Source of the DNA: Kocuria turfanensis
GTDB lineage: Bacteria; Actinomycetota; Actinomycetes; Actinomycetales; Micrococcaceae
Assembly: GCF_001580365.1 (NCBI RefSeq)
Contig: NZ_CP014480.1
Span: 1,427,008-1,491,007, forward strand
Direction of reading: 5' to 3'
Length of the DNA: 64,000 bases
Shown here: positions 27,619-34,671 of the stretch, piece after piece
Layout: each line of letters starts with the position of its first letter
How positions within the stretch are numbered: the first letter of the stretch is position 1
The notes under the pieces: model-generated
What the model was told of the DNA's origin: nothing
What the model saw: only the letters and a program-made list of their open reading frames with translations
The model's database searches: none
Program-made: the position numbers and the translations under genes

Positions 27619-28881
27619 TCACCGGCGTACGCGGGCGCGGCGCCGCACGGCGACGGCCACTGCGGCGGTCGCCGCAACGAGCACCCCAAGGGCCACGAGG
27701 CCCGTGAGAACCGGGTCGAGTTCTTCGAGCGCGCTGCGGCGCGGCCACCCGTCCGGGGGACGGAGGCGCGCACCGTCGTCGATCGTGGACGACGCGAAGC
27801 CCAGGACGACCGCGGCCGTGGCGTCGCTCATCTCCTCCAGGACCTGGAGGTCGACGTTGTCCAGGTCGTCGCAGGCGGAGTGGTAGCAGGGGTCGTAGTC
27901 CTCGCCGGCCTCACCGCCGTACCGAGCGGCCTGCTGCCGCGTCTTCTCACCGGTGTCGCCGGTGAAGAGCCCGCCCACGGGGATCCCGGCCTCCGCGAAC
28001 ACGAGGTGGTCGCTGCCGTCGTCGATCGGGACCTCCTCGACGGCCATCTCGACGGACTCGAAGTAGCCCTCGAGCGCCGCCTCGATGGCCTCCGACCCTG
28101 CCGGGGCCTCGACGGAGTCGTCGTGCCAGCCGCCCCCGGACGTGTCGCCGTCGTAGACGAAGCGCCCGTAGTTCGGGGAGCCGATCATGTCGAGGTTCAG
28201 GTACAGCGCGATGTCGTCGAACGCCCCGGGGTCGTTGGCCCGGAGGTCGGAGACGTAGTGGTCGGCGCCGTTGAGGTTCACCTCCTCCGCGCCCCACCAG
28301 GCGAAGCGCACCCTGTTCCGCGTGTCGGTGCCGGCCAGGGCCTCGGCGACGGCGAGGACGCCCGCCGCACCGGAGCCGTTGTCGTTGAGACCCGGGCTCT
28401 CGGGCACGCTGTCCAGGTGCGCGCCGACCAGCACGGTGCTGTCCGGGTCCCCCGTGGGCGTGTCCGCCAGCACGTTGTAGGTCACGCGGCGCTCCGTGAC
28501 CGTCTCCTCGTCGTGGTGGTCGTCGTGATAGTCGCCGTGGTCCTCGTCGTACGGGACCGTGAAGGCCTGCACCCGGGGGTCGTAGCCGGCGGCGCGCAGA
28601 CGCTCGACGACGTGGTCGACACTCGCCCGGTAGCCGGCGGTGCCGACGGCGCGGTTGCCGTCGTGGTCATCCGCGGCGTCCTGGAACGCCCGCAGGTGGC
28701 CCGCCAGCTGCTCGGCGGTCACGGCCCGGGTGATCTCCTCCGTCGAGGCGGCGCCGTCGGGCCCTGCCGGAAGGGCCGTGGCAGGGACACCGGCCGCGAG
28801 CGAGAGGACCACCCCCAGCGCGCGACCGGGAGGAGCCCTCTGCTGGACGCTCGTCGACGCACGGCCCCTCCCCCGCGACAT
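27619..28881 (-). CDS. Membrane-anchored M28 family peptidase, copy 3, lacking the PA domain
   Basis: A 420-residue paralogue with an N-terminal signal-like hydrophobic stretch (about 20-42) and a C-terminal membrane helix followed by RRRARVRR. It lacks LPxTG, so the C-terminus is probably a stop-transfer anchor. The catalytic motifs HLDSVPES, NDNGSGAAG, WGAEEVNLNG, NLDMIGSPNYG and CYHSACDD are intact. The PA domain of the other copies is missing and replaced by an Asp/His-rich linker (DEDHGDYHDDHHDEE). The ATG at 28881 has no strong ribosome site, so the start is uncertain. Confidence 0.85.
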   Translation of the reverse strand: MSRGRGRASTSVQQRAPPGRALGVVLSLAAGVPATALPAGPDGAASTEEITRAVTAEQLAGHLRAFQDAADDHDGNRAVGTAGYRASVDHVVERLRAAGYDPRVQAFTVPYDEDHGDYHDDHHDEETVTERRVTYNVLADTPTGDPDSTVLVGAHLDSVPESPGLNDNGSGAAGVLAVAEALAGTDTRNRVRFAWWGAEEVNLNGADHYVSDLRANDPGAFDDIALYLNLDMIGSPNYGRFVYDGDTSGGGWHDDSVEAPAGSEAIEAALEGYFESVEMAVEEVPIDDGSDHLVFAEAGIPVGGLFTGDTGEKTRQQAARYGGEAGEDYDPCYHSACDDLDNVDLQVLEEMSDATAAVVLGFASSTIDDGARLRPPDGWPRRSALEELDPVLTGLVALGVLVAATAAVAVAVRRRARVRR

Positions 28882-29030
28882 GGCGCCGTGCCTGCCGGGA
28901 CCGGACGTCCCCCATGACGTCCGCCGCGACCGACGGTGCTCTGCGCCCAGGCAAGCACGGCCCGGGCCTCCGGTCAACGGTCCGCGGGCCGATCTCGTTC
29001 TCCGGTGCAACACGGCCGCGAGAACTCGAT

Positions 29031-29060
29031 TTCCCACGCGCGGGGCCGGATGGCTATGAT
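29031..29060 (+). promoter_or_regulatory. Candidate promoter of tRNA-Pro
   Basis: TTCCCA (29031-29036), an 18-bp spacer and TATGAT (29055-29060) end 35 bp before the tRNA. Confidence 0.45.
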
Positions 29061-29092
29061 GGAGCAGTTGTTTCCGGCCGAGGCCGGACGCT

Positions 29093-30934
29093 TCACGGGA
29101 TGTGGCGCAGCTTGGTAGCGCGCGTCGTTCGGGACGACGAGGTCGCAGGTTCAAATCCTGTCATCCCGACCAAGGTCGCTTTACTTGAACCATGGTCCAA
29201 GTAGATCGACCCAAGTGAGACAGACAGAGGTGCCCCTGAGAGATCAGGGGCATTTCTCATGTCCGCATCGGTCCGGCCAGGACGCGTCTGGACGTCCGAA
29301 ATCGGCGTCTGGCGGGACGATGGCGTCGACGTTGGTCCGGACGCCATCTCGGTCACAACGGACGACCGGAAGGCGGTCTGGGCGGCCATAATGTCCGCGT
29401 ACGGATCGTTGAGGACACCATGGGCCGGACCATGTTCGTCCACATAGAACCGGCGGAAGAAGGCCTCGTTCATCAGCCGGCGAACACGGTCCGTGGTGCG
29501 CTCGTAGCTTTGACGAGGGCTTCCCAGTTGCGCCAGCGCCTGAGTGATCACCTTCGTGCCCAGCTCGAGCCGATCGTTGGTCGTAGACAGCTGTTCCTCT
29601 ATCCGAGCCCTTTGCATCCGGTACTCGTTGGAGAGCTGGCGCACCTTGTCGATCGGCAGGACCCCCTCGGCGGCCAAGGTGACCAGGCGACGCTCCTTGT
29701 CGTCCACCTCAGCCAGCTGGTTCTGAAGTCGAGCGAAGAAATCACGCGTGTCAGCGTGCTCGTTTTCGAGGCTCTCCCGGAGCTTTTGAGAGATGTCGGA
29801 CTCGAAGTCTTGATCGAGCCGTAGCTGGGCGTAGGCTTCGGCCACTTTGTCTTCGACGATGTCGACAGGAAGGTAGCGCTGGTCGCAGAAGCCGTCTTGC
29901 TTGCCCCGACAGAAGTAGTACTCATGAATGGAGCCGCTTCGGCCCTTCGCCTCGACGTAGACCATCCGCGACTCGCGTCCCGCGTCATGGCAACGCCCGC
30001 AGAAGAGCATGCCCTTGAGGTAGTGGTGATGTACGCGATCGCGTGAGCCGGCTCCGCTTCTACTACGCATGACGTCCTGTACTCGATCGAAGAGATCCTG
30101 TCCCACGATGGGCTCATGTCGGCCGGGATAGAGCTGGCCTTGGTACTTCACGTGTCCCACGTAATACGGGTCCTGCAACAGGCGGTGCAGCTGACTAGCA
30201 GAGACAGGGCTCTCGGGTTTCCTGGCGGTCTGACGTGTGGTGAGGCCAAGATCCGCCATCGTCGCTTCGAGCCGGTCGATCGTGTAGCTTCCGGAGGCGT
30301 AAAGTTCCCAAGCTTTGAGCACGAGCGAAGCTCGTTTCTCGTCGAGGGCGATGCTGTTGACCATCCGACCTTCGACGTCGATGCGAACATTCAAGTAGCC
30401 GAGCCGTGCCTTACCGAGCGTGCCGCCGTTGATGGCCTTATTCCGCATCTCGATTTTGATGTCCTCACCGCTGAGCTGGTTCTGGACTTGGTTCATGATG
30501 TCGGTGACAGCTTCCATGGCCTCGGCGTACGTGCCCTCCCCGAAATCCTCGCGGGCGGACAGCAACCGGACGTCGAGCTTGTCGAGATGACGACGTGTGA
30601 TGGCAGCGTCGACGAAATATCGGAACGCGCGTGAGCGTGCATAGACGATCACGTAGTCGACGTCCGGGTTCTCCTGCAGGTACGCGAGCATGCTCCGGAA
30701 CACGGGGCGCTTTTCGATGGTCTGAGCGGACACTCCCGGCTCGACGAATTCCTGGACGACCTCGGCCTCAAGCGAGTCGGCCTTCTGTTGGCAGATGTCA
30801 CGCTGGGTGGCGATCGAATTGCCGTCCTTGTCGATATCGAACGCCGTCTCAGTCTGGCGCTTACTGGATACACGTAGGTACAGGACAGCCTTTCGAGGAA
30901 CCGAGACGGTGGCGGACGGCATGGTCGGTTTCAT
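29093..30934 (-). CDS. Large serine recombinase (integrase)
   Basis: A 613-residue serine recombinase. The resolvase domain begins VLYLRVSSKRQ, with the catalytic serine at about 23-24. Next come a recombinase domain (about 180-320), a zinc ribbon with CGRCHD, YYFCRGK and GFCDQ, and a coiled coil (about 430-520). The last about 25 codons are read antisense through the whole tRNA-Pro gene (GMTGFEPATS...), and the stop lies just past the tRNA 5' end. GGGAG precedes the ATG at 30934, 2 bp after the immA stop, so the genes form one operon. It should catalyse attP x attB recombination in the tRNA. Confidence 0.92.
   Translation of the reverse strand: MKPTMPSATVSVPRKAVLYLRVSSKRQTETAFDIDKDGNSIATQRDICQQKADSLEAEVVQEFVEPGVSAQTIEKRPVFRSMLAYLQENPDVDYVIVYARSRAFRYFVDAAITRRHLDKLDVRLLSAREDFGEGTYAEAMEAVTDIMNQVQNQLSGEDIKIEMRNKAINGGTLGKARLGYLNVRIDVEGRMVNSIALDEKRASLVLKAWELYASGSYTIDRLEATMADLGLTTRQTARKPESPVSASQLHRLLQDPYYVGHVKYQGQLYPGRHEPIVGQDLFDRVQDVMRSRSGAGSRDRVHHHYLKGMLFCGRCHDAGRESRMVYVEAKGRSGSIHEYYFCRGKQDGFCDQRYLPVDIVEDKVAEAYAQLRLDQDFESDISQKLRESLENEHADTRDFFARLQNQLAEVDDKERRLVTLAAEGVLPIDKVRQLSNEYRMQRARIEEQLSTTNDRLELGTKVITQALAQLGSPRQSYERTTDRVRRLMNEAFFRRFYVDEHGPAHGVLNDPYADIMAAQTAFRSSVVTEMASGPTSTPSSRQTPISDVQTRPGRTDADMRNAPDLSGAPLSVSLGSIYLDHGSSKATLVGMTGFEPATSSSRTTRATKLRHIP
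29096..29172 (+). tRNA. tRNA-Pro(CGG)
   Basis: The cloverleaf folds fully: acceptor CGGGATG/CATCCCG, D-stem GCGC/GCGC, anticodon stem CGTCG/CGACG with loop TTCGGGA (anticodon CGG), T-arm GCAGG-TTCAAAT-CCTGT, discriminator A and encoded CCA. It serves as the attachment site for the adjoining element. Confidence 0.97.
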
Positions 30935-30936
30935 GA

Positions 30937-31581
30937 TCAAACTCCCTGGAGCTGTAGTTCGGGCTTCATGCGGTAGCGGAATGTGCCTGGGAAAGCACGA
31001 CGGTCGGATCGAAACCGGTCGGACCGCGTCACGATGCCGGTCTGACTGAGGCGGCAAGTGATGGCGGCTTCGGATACGTCGAAGTGCCGAGCCAAGTCCG
31101 CCACTTGTTGCATACCGCCGTAGTAGGCACGTTTGAGCAGCACTTTGGGTACCAAGAGGCATCCGGCGAAGTAGTCCGCCGCCTGTTCTGCTTGCTCCGC
31201 GGGCGTGTTTATGGCTGTGCCGCTATACAGGCCACTGGAGCGACCGTGATCGATGATGTGCTTGTACTCATGGGCCAGCGTGAAGCGTTGGCGTCGCGGA
31301 CCCTCGTATCTGTTGAGCTGGATGACCCATTGGCAGGCTCGGCTGTCCCAGAAGCTGGCACCGGACACTGGCATGTCGCTGAGCTCGATGTGGATCTTTG
31401 GAAGCTCACCGATCAGCTCGACCGGCACGGGGCCGGTAGTGATGTGGTGAAGTTCGAGAAGACGAGTGGCCTGGAGTTCAGCAATTTTCTTTGCCTCATA
31501 AAATTCGTGAACTTGGCGGCTTGGTATGAGTCCGCGCAGAGTCGCCAACACGCTGCGCGGTACGAGTGATGTATTTGTCAT
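30937..31581 (-). CDS. immA: ImmA/IrrE-family metallopeptidase
   Basis: A 214-residue zinc protease with HEYKH (H104, E105, H108) and the downstream EQAADYFAGCLLVP segment that supplies the third ligand. In ICEBs1 and related elements ImmA cleaves the XRE repressor ImmR after DNA damage and triggers excision. The order here (XRE, ImmA, recombinase) fits that role. AAAGGA precedes the ATG, 14 bp after the XRE stop. Base composition is well below that of the host genes. Confidence 0.9.
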   Translation of the reverse strand: MTNTSLVPRSVLATLRGLIPSRQVHEFYEAKKIAELQATRLLELHHITTGPVPVELIGELPKIHIELSDMPVSGASFWDSRACQWVIQLNRYEGPRRQRFTLAHEYKHIIDHGRSSGLYSGTAINTPAEQAEQAADYFAGCLLVPKVLLKRAYYGGMQQVADLARHFDVSEAAITCRLSQTGIVTRSDRFRSDRRAFPGTFRYRMKPELQLQGV

Positions 31582-31595
31582 AGCATTCCTTTCTT

Positions 31596-31863
31596 TTATT
31601 GTTCATCTTCGTGAGGCGCAGGACCACTACTCGGCGCAATGCCGTGGCGGGCTGCGAGGTCATTGAAGTGGGATTCGATCTCCTGAAGTGCGTCTTCGGG
31701 CAGATCTTTGTACTTGGTACGGAGGTATGGAGCGAGAGTCGGAAGACCTGCTGCGGTACGGCGTGTGGAGTCACCCATGAGGTCACCTACGGTCACGCTG
31801 AGCACATCAGCGATGGCGACAAGGTTGCTGGCCTGAGGATTGCTGATTTGTCCCGCTTCTAGT
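31596..31863 (-). pseudogene. XRE-family regulator, 5' part removed at the IS481 insertion
   Basis: The open frame enters from the IS and reads LEAGQISNPQASNLVAIAD, the second half of a helix-turn-helix, then VTVGDLMG and a tail of about 60 residues. The leucine codon CTA is part of the IS target CTAG. About 40 N-terminal codons are missing. The DNA on the far side of the IS does not encode them (it reads PPTLPM before CTA), so material was deleted. It was probably the repressor cleaved by the adjacent ImmA. Confidence 0.8.
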
Positions 31864-32869
31864 TGTAAGAGGGCATGACGTTATTGGCACGGGCCGGGGT
31901 GCGTGAGACCGGGGGCTGATCACCACAGGCGGTGTGGGGCCGATGGTAGTTGAAGTGGTTGACCCACACCCCGATCGCGTCCCGGCGGGCCTGCTCGCTG
32001 GCGTAGGGGCGGGCGTAGAGGACTTCGTCGGCGAGCAGCCGGTTGAACCGCTCCACCTTCCCGTTGTGGCGCGGGGTGTACGGGCGGATCCGCTGATGCC
32101 GGGAGGCGAGGACCTCCACCGTGCGGGTGAAGTCTTTCGCCCGGTAGTTGGCGCCGTTGTCGGTGACCACCCGATGCAGCCGGTCGATGCCGTGGGCGGC
32201 GAAGAACACCCTCGCCCGGCAGAAGAACCCGATCGTGGTGGTCGCCCGCTCGTCCTCGAGGGCCTCGGTATAGGCCAGCCTTGAGAACCCGTCCACGGCC
32301 GAGTGCAGGTAGGTGTAGCCGACCTTCGCCCCGGGACCACGCTTGGACTGCTTGGCAGCAGCGCTGCCACGGCCGTGGGCCCGCCAGCCGCCGCCGTCGG
32401 GGATCCGTCCGACCTTCTTCACGTCCAGGTGCACCATGTGCCCTGGCCACCCCGCACGGATCCGCCGCGGCGGGCGCCGCAGGTCGTCCCCGTCCGGAGT
32501 GAGGTCGCGCAGCCGAGAGATGCCCAGCCGGGACAGCCAGCGGCCCACGGTGCGCAGGTGCAGGCGGTGCCCCAGATCCAGCAGGTGGCGGTGGATGCGC
32601 CGGGCCGACCACTTCCGGTCCCGGCGCAGGGACTCGATGAGCTCCACGACCGCCGCAGGGGTGCGCTGAGGGCTGCGCCGCGGAGTCGAGGGATGATCGA
32701 CCAACCCCGCCTCACCCGCTGCGAGGTAGCGGGCCACCCAGGTGGCCACCGTGGGACGGCTGACCCGGAACTCGGTCGCCACATGGGCTTTCGGGATGCC
32801 GTCGTGGAGGTGACGGTGGACCATGCGCAGCCGGCCGGTGGGGGTCAGGGGTGCATTACGGTGGGTCAT
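31859..32869 (-). CDS. IS481-family transposase
   Basis: A 336-residue DDE transposase. An N-terminal helix-turn-helix (GIPKAHVATEFRVSRPTVATW) is followed by the rve core with D in HLDVKKVG, D in VTDNGANYR and E in NGKVERFNRL. The TAG stop is the CTAG target itself (31859-31861), so termination depends on the insertion site. The ATG at 32869 gives the usual MTHRNAPL start; an in-frame ATG at 32911 is possible. No frameshift is seen, so it is probably active. Confidence 0.92.
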   Translation of the reverse strand: MTHRNAPLTPTGRLRMVHRHLHDGIPKAHVATEFRVSRPTVATWVARYLAAGEAGLVDHPSTPRRSPQRTPAAVVELIESLRRDRKWSARRIHRHLLDLGHRLHLRTVGRWLSRLGISRLRDLTPDGDDLRRPPRRIRAGWPGHMVHLDVKKVGRIPDGGGWRAHGRGSAAAKQSKRGPGAKVGYTYLHSAVDGFSRLAYTEALEDERATTTIGFFCRARVFFAAHGIDRLHRVVTDNGANYRAKDFTRTVEVLASRHQRIRPYTPRHNGKVERFNRLLADEVLYARPYASEQARRDAIGVWVNHFNYHRPHTACGDQPPVSRTPARANNVMPSYN

Positions 32870-32980
32870 GAACGGGCTCTCTCGCGCGGATGTTGGTGTA
32901 GGAACTTCCATCCTGAAGCGAGGAGCCCGTTCCTCATCTCAGCGCCGCACCCGCGCCAAGAACCTCATGCCCCGCAACAC
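31863..32980 (-). mobile_element. IS481-family insertion sequence
   Basis: About 1.1 kb, bounded by inverted repeats of about 30 bp (31864-31893 and 32950-32979, 23 of 30 matching, both beginning TGT). CTAG flanks both ends (31859-31862 and 32981-32984). IS481-type elements favour CTAG-centred targets. The bases outside CTAG differ (TCTAGT and CCTAGC), so either only 4 bp were duplicated or the two ends come from different events. Confidence 0.85.
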
Positions 32981-33065
32981 CTAGCATGGGCAGTGTCGGA
33001 GGTCACACCGGCCGGTGCGGATCTCCGGCGCACACCATCCATCGGTTCTGCGAAGGACGATCGTC

Positions 33066-33881
33066 ATGAGCACGCACACGAATCCCTGGCCCGCCGGCAC
33101 GCCCTGCTGGGTGGACCTGATGGCCTCCGACCTGGAGCGCACCCAGGCCTTCTACCGAGACGTCCTCGGCTGGACGTACTCCGCGTCCCAGCCCGAGTAC
33201 GGCGGCTACTGCAACGCCATGCTGGACGGCAGCGGCAGCACCAGCGGCGACGGGGACGGTGACCCCGTGGCCGGGCTCTCTCCCACCATGGAGGGCATGG
33301 AGAACGCCCCGCACGTGTGGTCGGTCTACCTCGCCACCGACGACATCGCCGCCCACGCCGCGAAGGCCGCGGAGGCCGGGGCCACACCGGTCTACGAGCC
33401 CATGGAGGTCGGCCCCTTCGGGTCCATGGGGATGTGGGTCGATCCCACGGGCTCCACCTTCGGGATGTGGCAGGCCAAGGAGCACACCGGCTTCCGCCGC
33501 GTCGACGAGCCCGGCACCGTGGCCTGGTGCGATCTCATGACCGATGATCCGGGGACGGCCCGGAACTTCTACGGAAGCGTGTTCGACTACCGGTACCAGG
33601 ACATCGGCGACGACTCCATGCCCTACGCCATGTTCAGCGTGCCGGGCGGCGAGCGGCCCGCCGGCGGGATCGGCGGGCCGGACCCCAATGCGGACGGCGC
33701 CCAGCCGGGGTGGGGCGTCGCGTTCCAGGTCGAGGACGTGGACGCCGCCGCGGAGCGCGTCCGCCGCGCCGGGGGCTCGATCACCGCGGAGCCGTCCGAC
33801 TTCGAGTACGGGCGGATGGCCGTGGCGACCGGTCCGGACGGTGAGACCTTCGTGATCATGACGCCGTCCGCGTCGATGTAG
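33066..33881 (+). CDS. VOC-family (glyoxalase-like) two-domain protein
   Basis: A 271-residue protein of two vicinal-oxygen-chelate modules. The first starts WVDLMASDLERTQAFYRDVLGW, the second WCDLMTDDPGTARNFYGSVFDY. Each has the beta-alpha-beta-beta-beta layout and ends in a DPTG/GPDGETF-type strand. Family members include glyoxalases, dioxygenases and antibiotic-binding proteins. The function is not evident. The ATG at 33066 begins the conserved part; an in-frame upstream codon adds unconserved residues. Confidence 0.85.
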   Translation: MSTHTNPWPAGTPCWVDLMASDLERTQAFYRDVLGWTYSASQPEYGGYCNAMLDGSGSTSGDGDGDPVAGLSPTMEGMENAPHVWSVYLATDDIAAHAAKAAEAGATPVYEPMEVGPFGSMGMWVDPTGSTFGMWQAKEHTGFRRVDEPGTVAWCDLMTDDPGTARNFYGSVFDYRYQDIGDDSMPYAMFSVPGGERPAGGIGGPDPNADGAQPGWGVAFQVEDVDAAAERVRRAGGSITAEPSDFEYGRMAVATGPDGETFVIMTPSASM

Positions 33882-33904
33882 TCGATGTAGCGGGCGGGCC
33901 TACA

Positions 33905-33963
33905 CCGAGCCCGGTTCCTGAGCCCGGCGCAGGAGCGGTGCCCGGCTCAGGAGCCGGGCTCGG
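33905..33963. terminator. Large bidirectional hairpin
   Basis: 24-nt arms match at 22 positions, with an 11-nt loop. It lies between the convergent VOC gene and lutC, so it may end both transcripts. Confidence 0.75.
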
Positions 33964-34026
33964 TGCAGCTCTCCTCCGGCCCCCAGCGCAGCCAGTCGGG
34001 CAGGTCGGCGGCGAGCCCTGGCACGG

Positions 34027-34671
34027 TCAGCCGAGCAGTACCACGTCCAGCCGCCGGGGCCCGTGCACGCCCTCGACCCGCTCGAGCTCGATGTCCGAGG
34101 TCGCCGACGGCCCGGAGATCATCGTGACCGGAGCGGTCGGCTCGACCCGGGCCAGCGCCTCCGGGACCAGCTCCACCACCGAGTCCAGGGCCACCACGCA
34201 GATGTGGTGGTCCGGGACCAGGCTGATCGCCCGCCGGCCCTCGTCGGCGCGGCCGGTCAGGAAGATCGTGCCGGTCTCGGCGCAGGAGACCGTGGAGGAG
34301 GTGATCACGGCGTCCACCGCGTTGAGCTCTCGCACCCCGAGGGCCGAGGCGGCCCGGGCGTCGTTGGGGTCCACGATCGCCCGCCGCATGCCGGTCTCCT
34401 CCGGCAGCCACGAGCGGTCCAGGCCCTCGGGCACCACGTAGCGGGAGGGCGCACCCAGCAGCGCGGCGATCCGGCCCGGCAGGGACTCGGGCGTCTCCCG
34501 GTGCACGGTGGCCTTGTAGTCGACGAGCCGGTCCTCGAGCATGTCGACGACCTCCGCGCGCGCCCGCCCGGAGGCCCTCCGGTAGGTGCGCTCGACCTCC
34601 GGGGCGGCCGGGGCGTCGCCCAGCGCACCGCGGATGCGGGCCAGGATCTCGGTCTTCGCGTCGGTGCTCAT
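34027..34671 (-). CDS. lutC: LutC, LUD-domain lactate utilization protein
   Basis: A 214-residue LUD-domain protein; the C-terminal half (ITSSTVSCAETGTIFL, LVPDHHICVV, MISGPSATSDIELERVEGVHGP) is typical of LutC/YkgG. With LutA and LutB it oxidises L-lactate to pyruvate. The ATG overlaps the lutB stop in ATGA, and GGAGGGG lies upstream. It is the last gene of lutABC. Confidence 0.93.
   Translation of the reverse strand: MSTDAKTEILARIRGALGDAPAAPEVERTYRRASGRARAEVVDMLEDRLVDYKATVHRETPESLPGRIAALLGAPSRYVVPEGLDRSWLPEETGMRRAIVDPNDARAASALGVRELNAVDAVITSSTVSCAETGTIFLTGRADEGRRAISLVPDHHICVVALDSVVELVPEALARVEPTAPVTMISGPSATSDIELERVEGVHGPRRLDVVLLG

Larger units (their letters stand above)
29096..31863. mobile_element. 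Remnant of a tRNA-Pro-integrated element
   Basis: From the tRNA 3' end to the IS481 copy the DNA is much poorer in GC than its surroundings; hand counts give 57% at 29581-29640 and 40% at 31561-31620, against about 75% nearby. It carries a serine recombinase, an ImmA/IrrE protease and a cut XRE regulator, the control end of an ICE or prophage. No second copy of the tRNA 3' end was seen beyond the IS, so the other attachment site and the cargo appear lost. Confidence 0.75.

Noticed and set aside
29093..29170. The GFEPATS-type tail as a real protein domain
   Set aside because: This string is the antisense translation of a tRNA gene and turns up wherever frames cross tRNAs. It shows integration position, not function.
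32985..33065. Second attachment site of the tRNA-Pro element
   Set aside because: No copy of the tRNA 3' end was seen to the right of the IS by eye.
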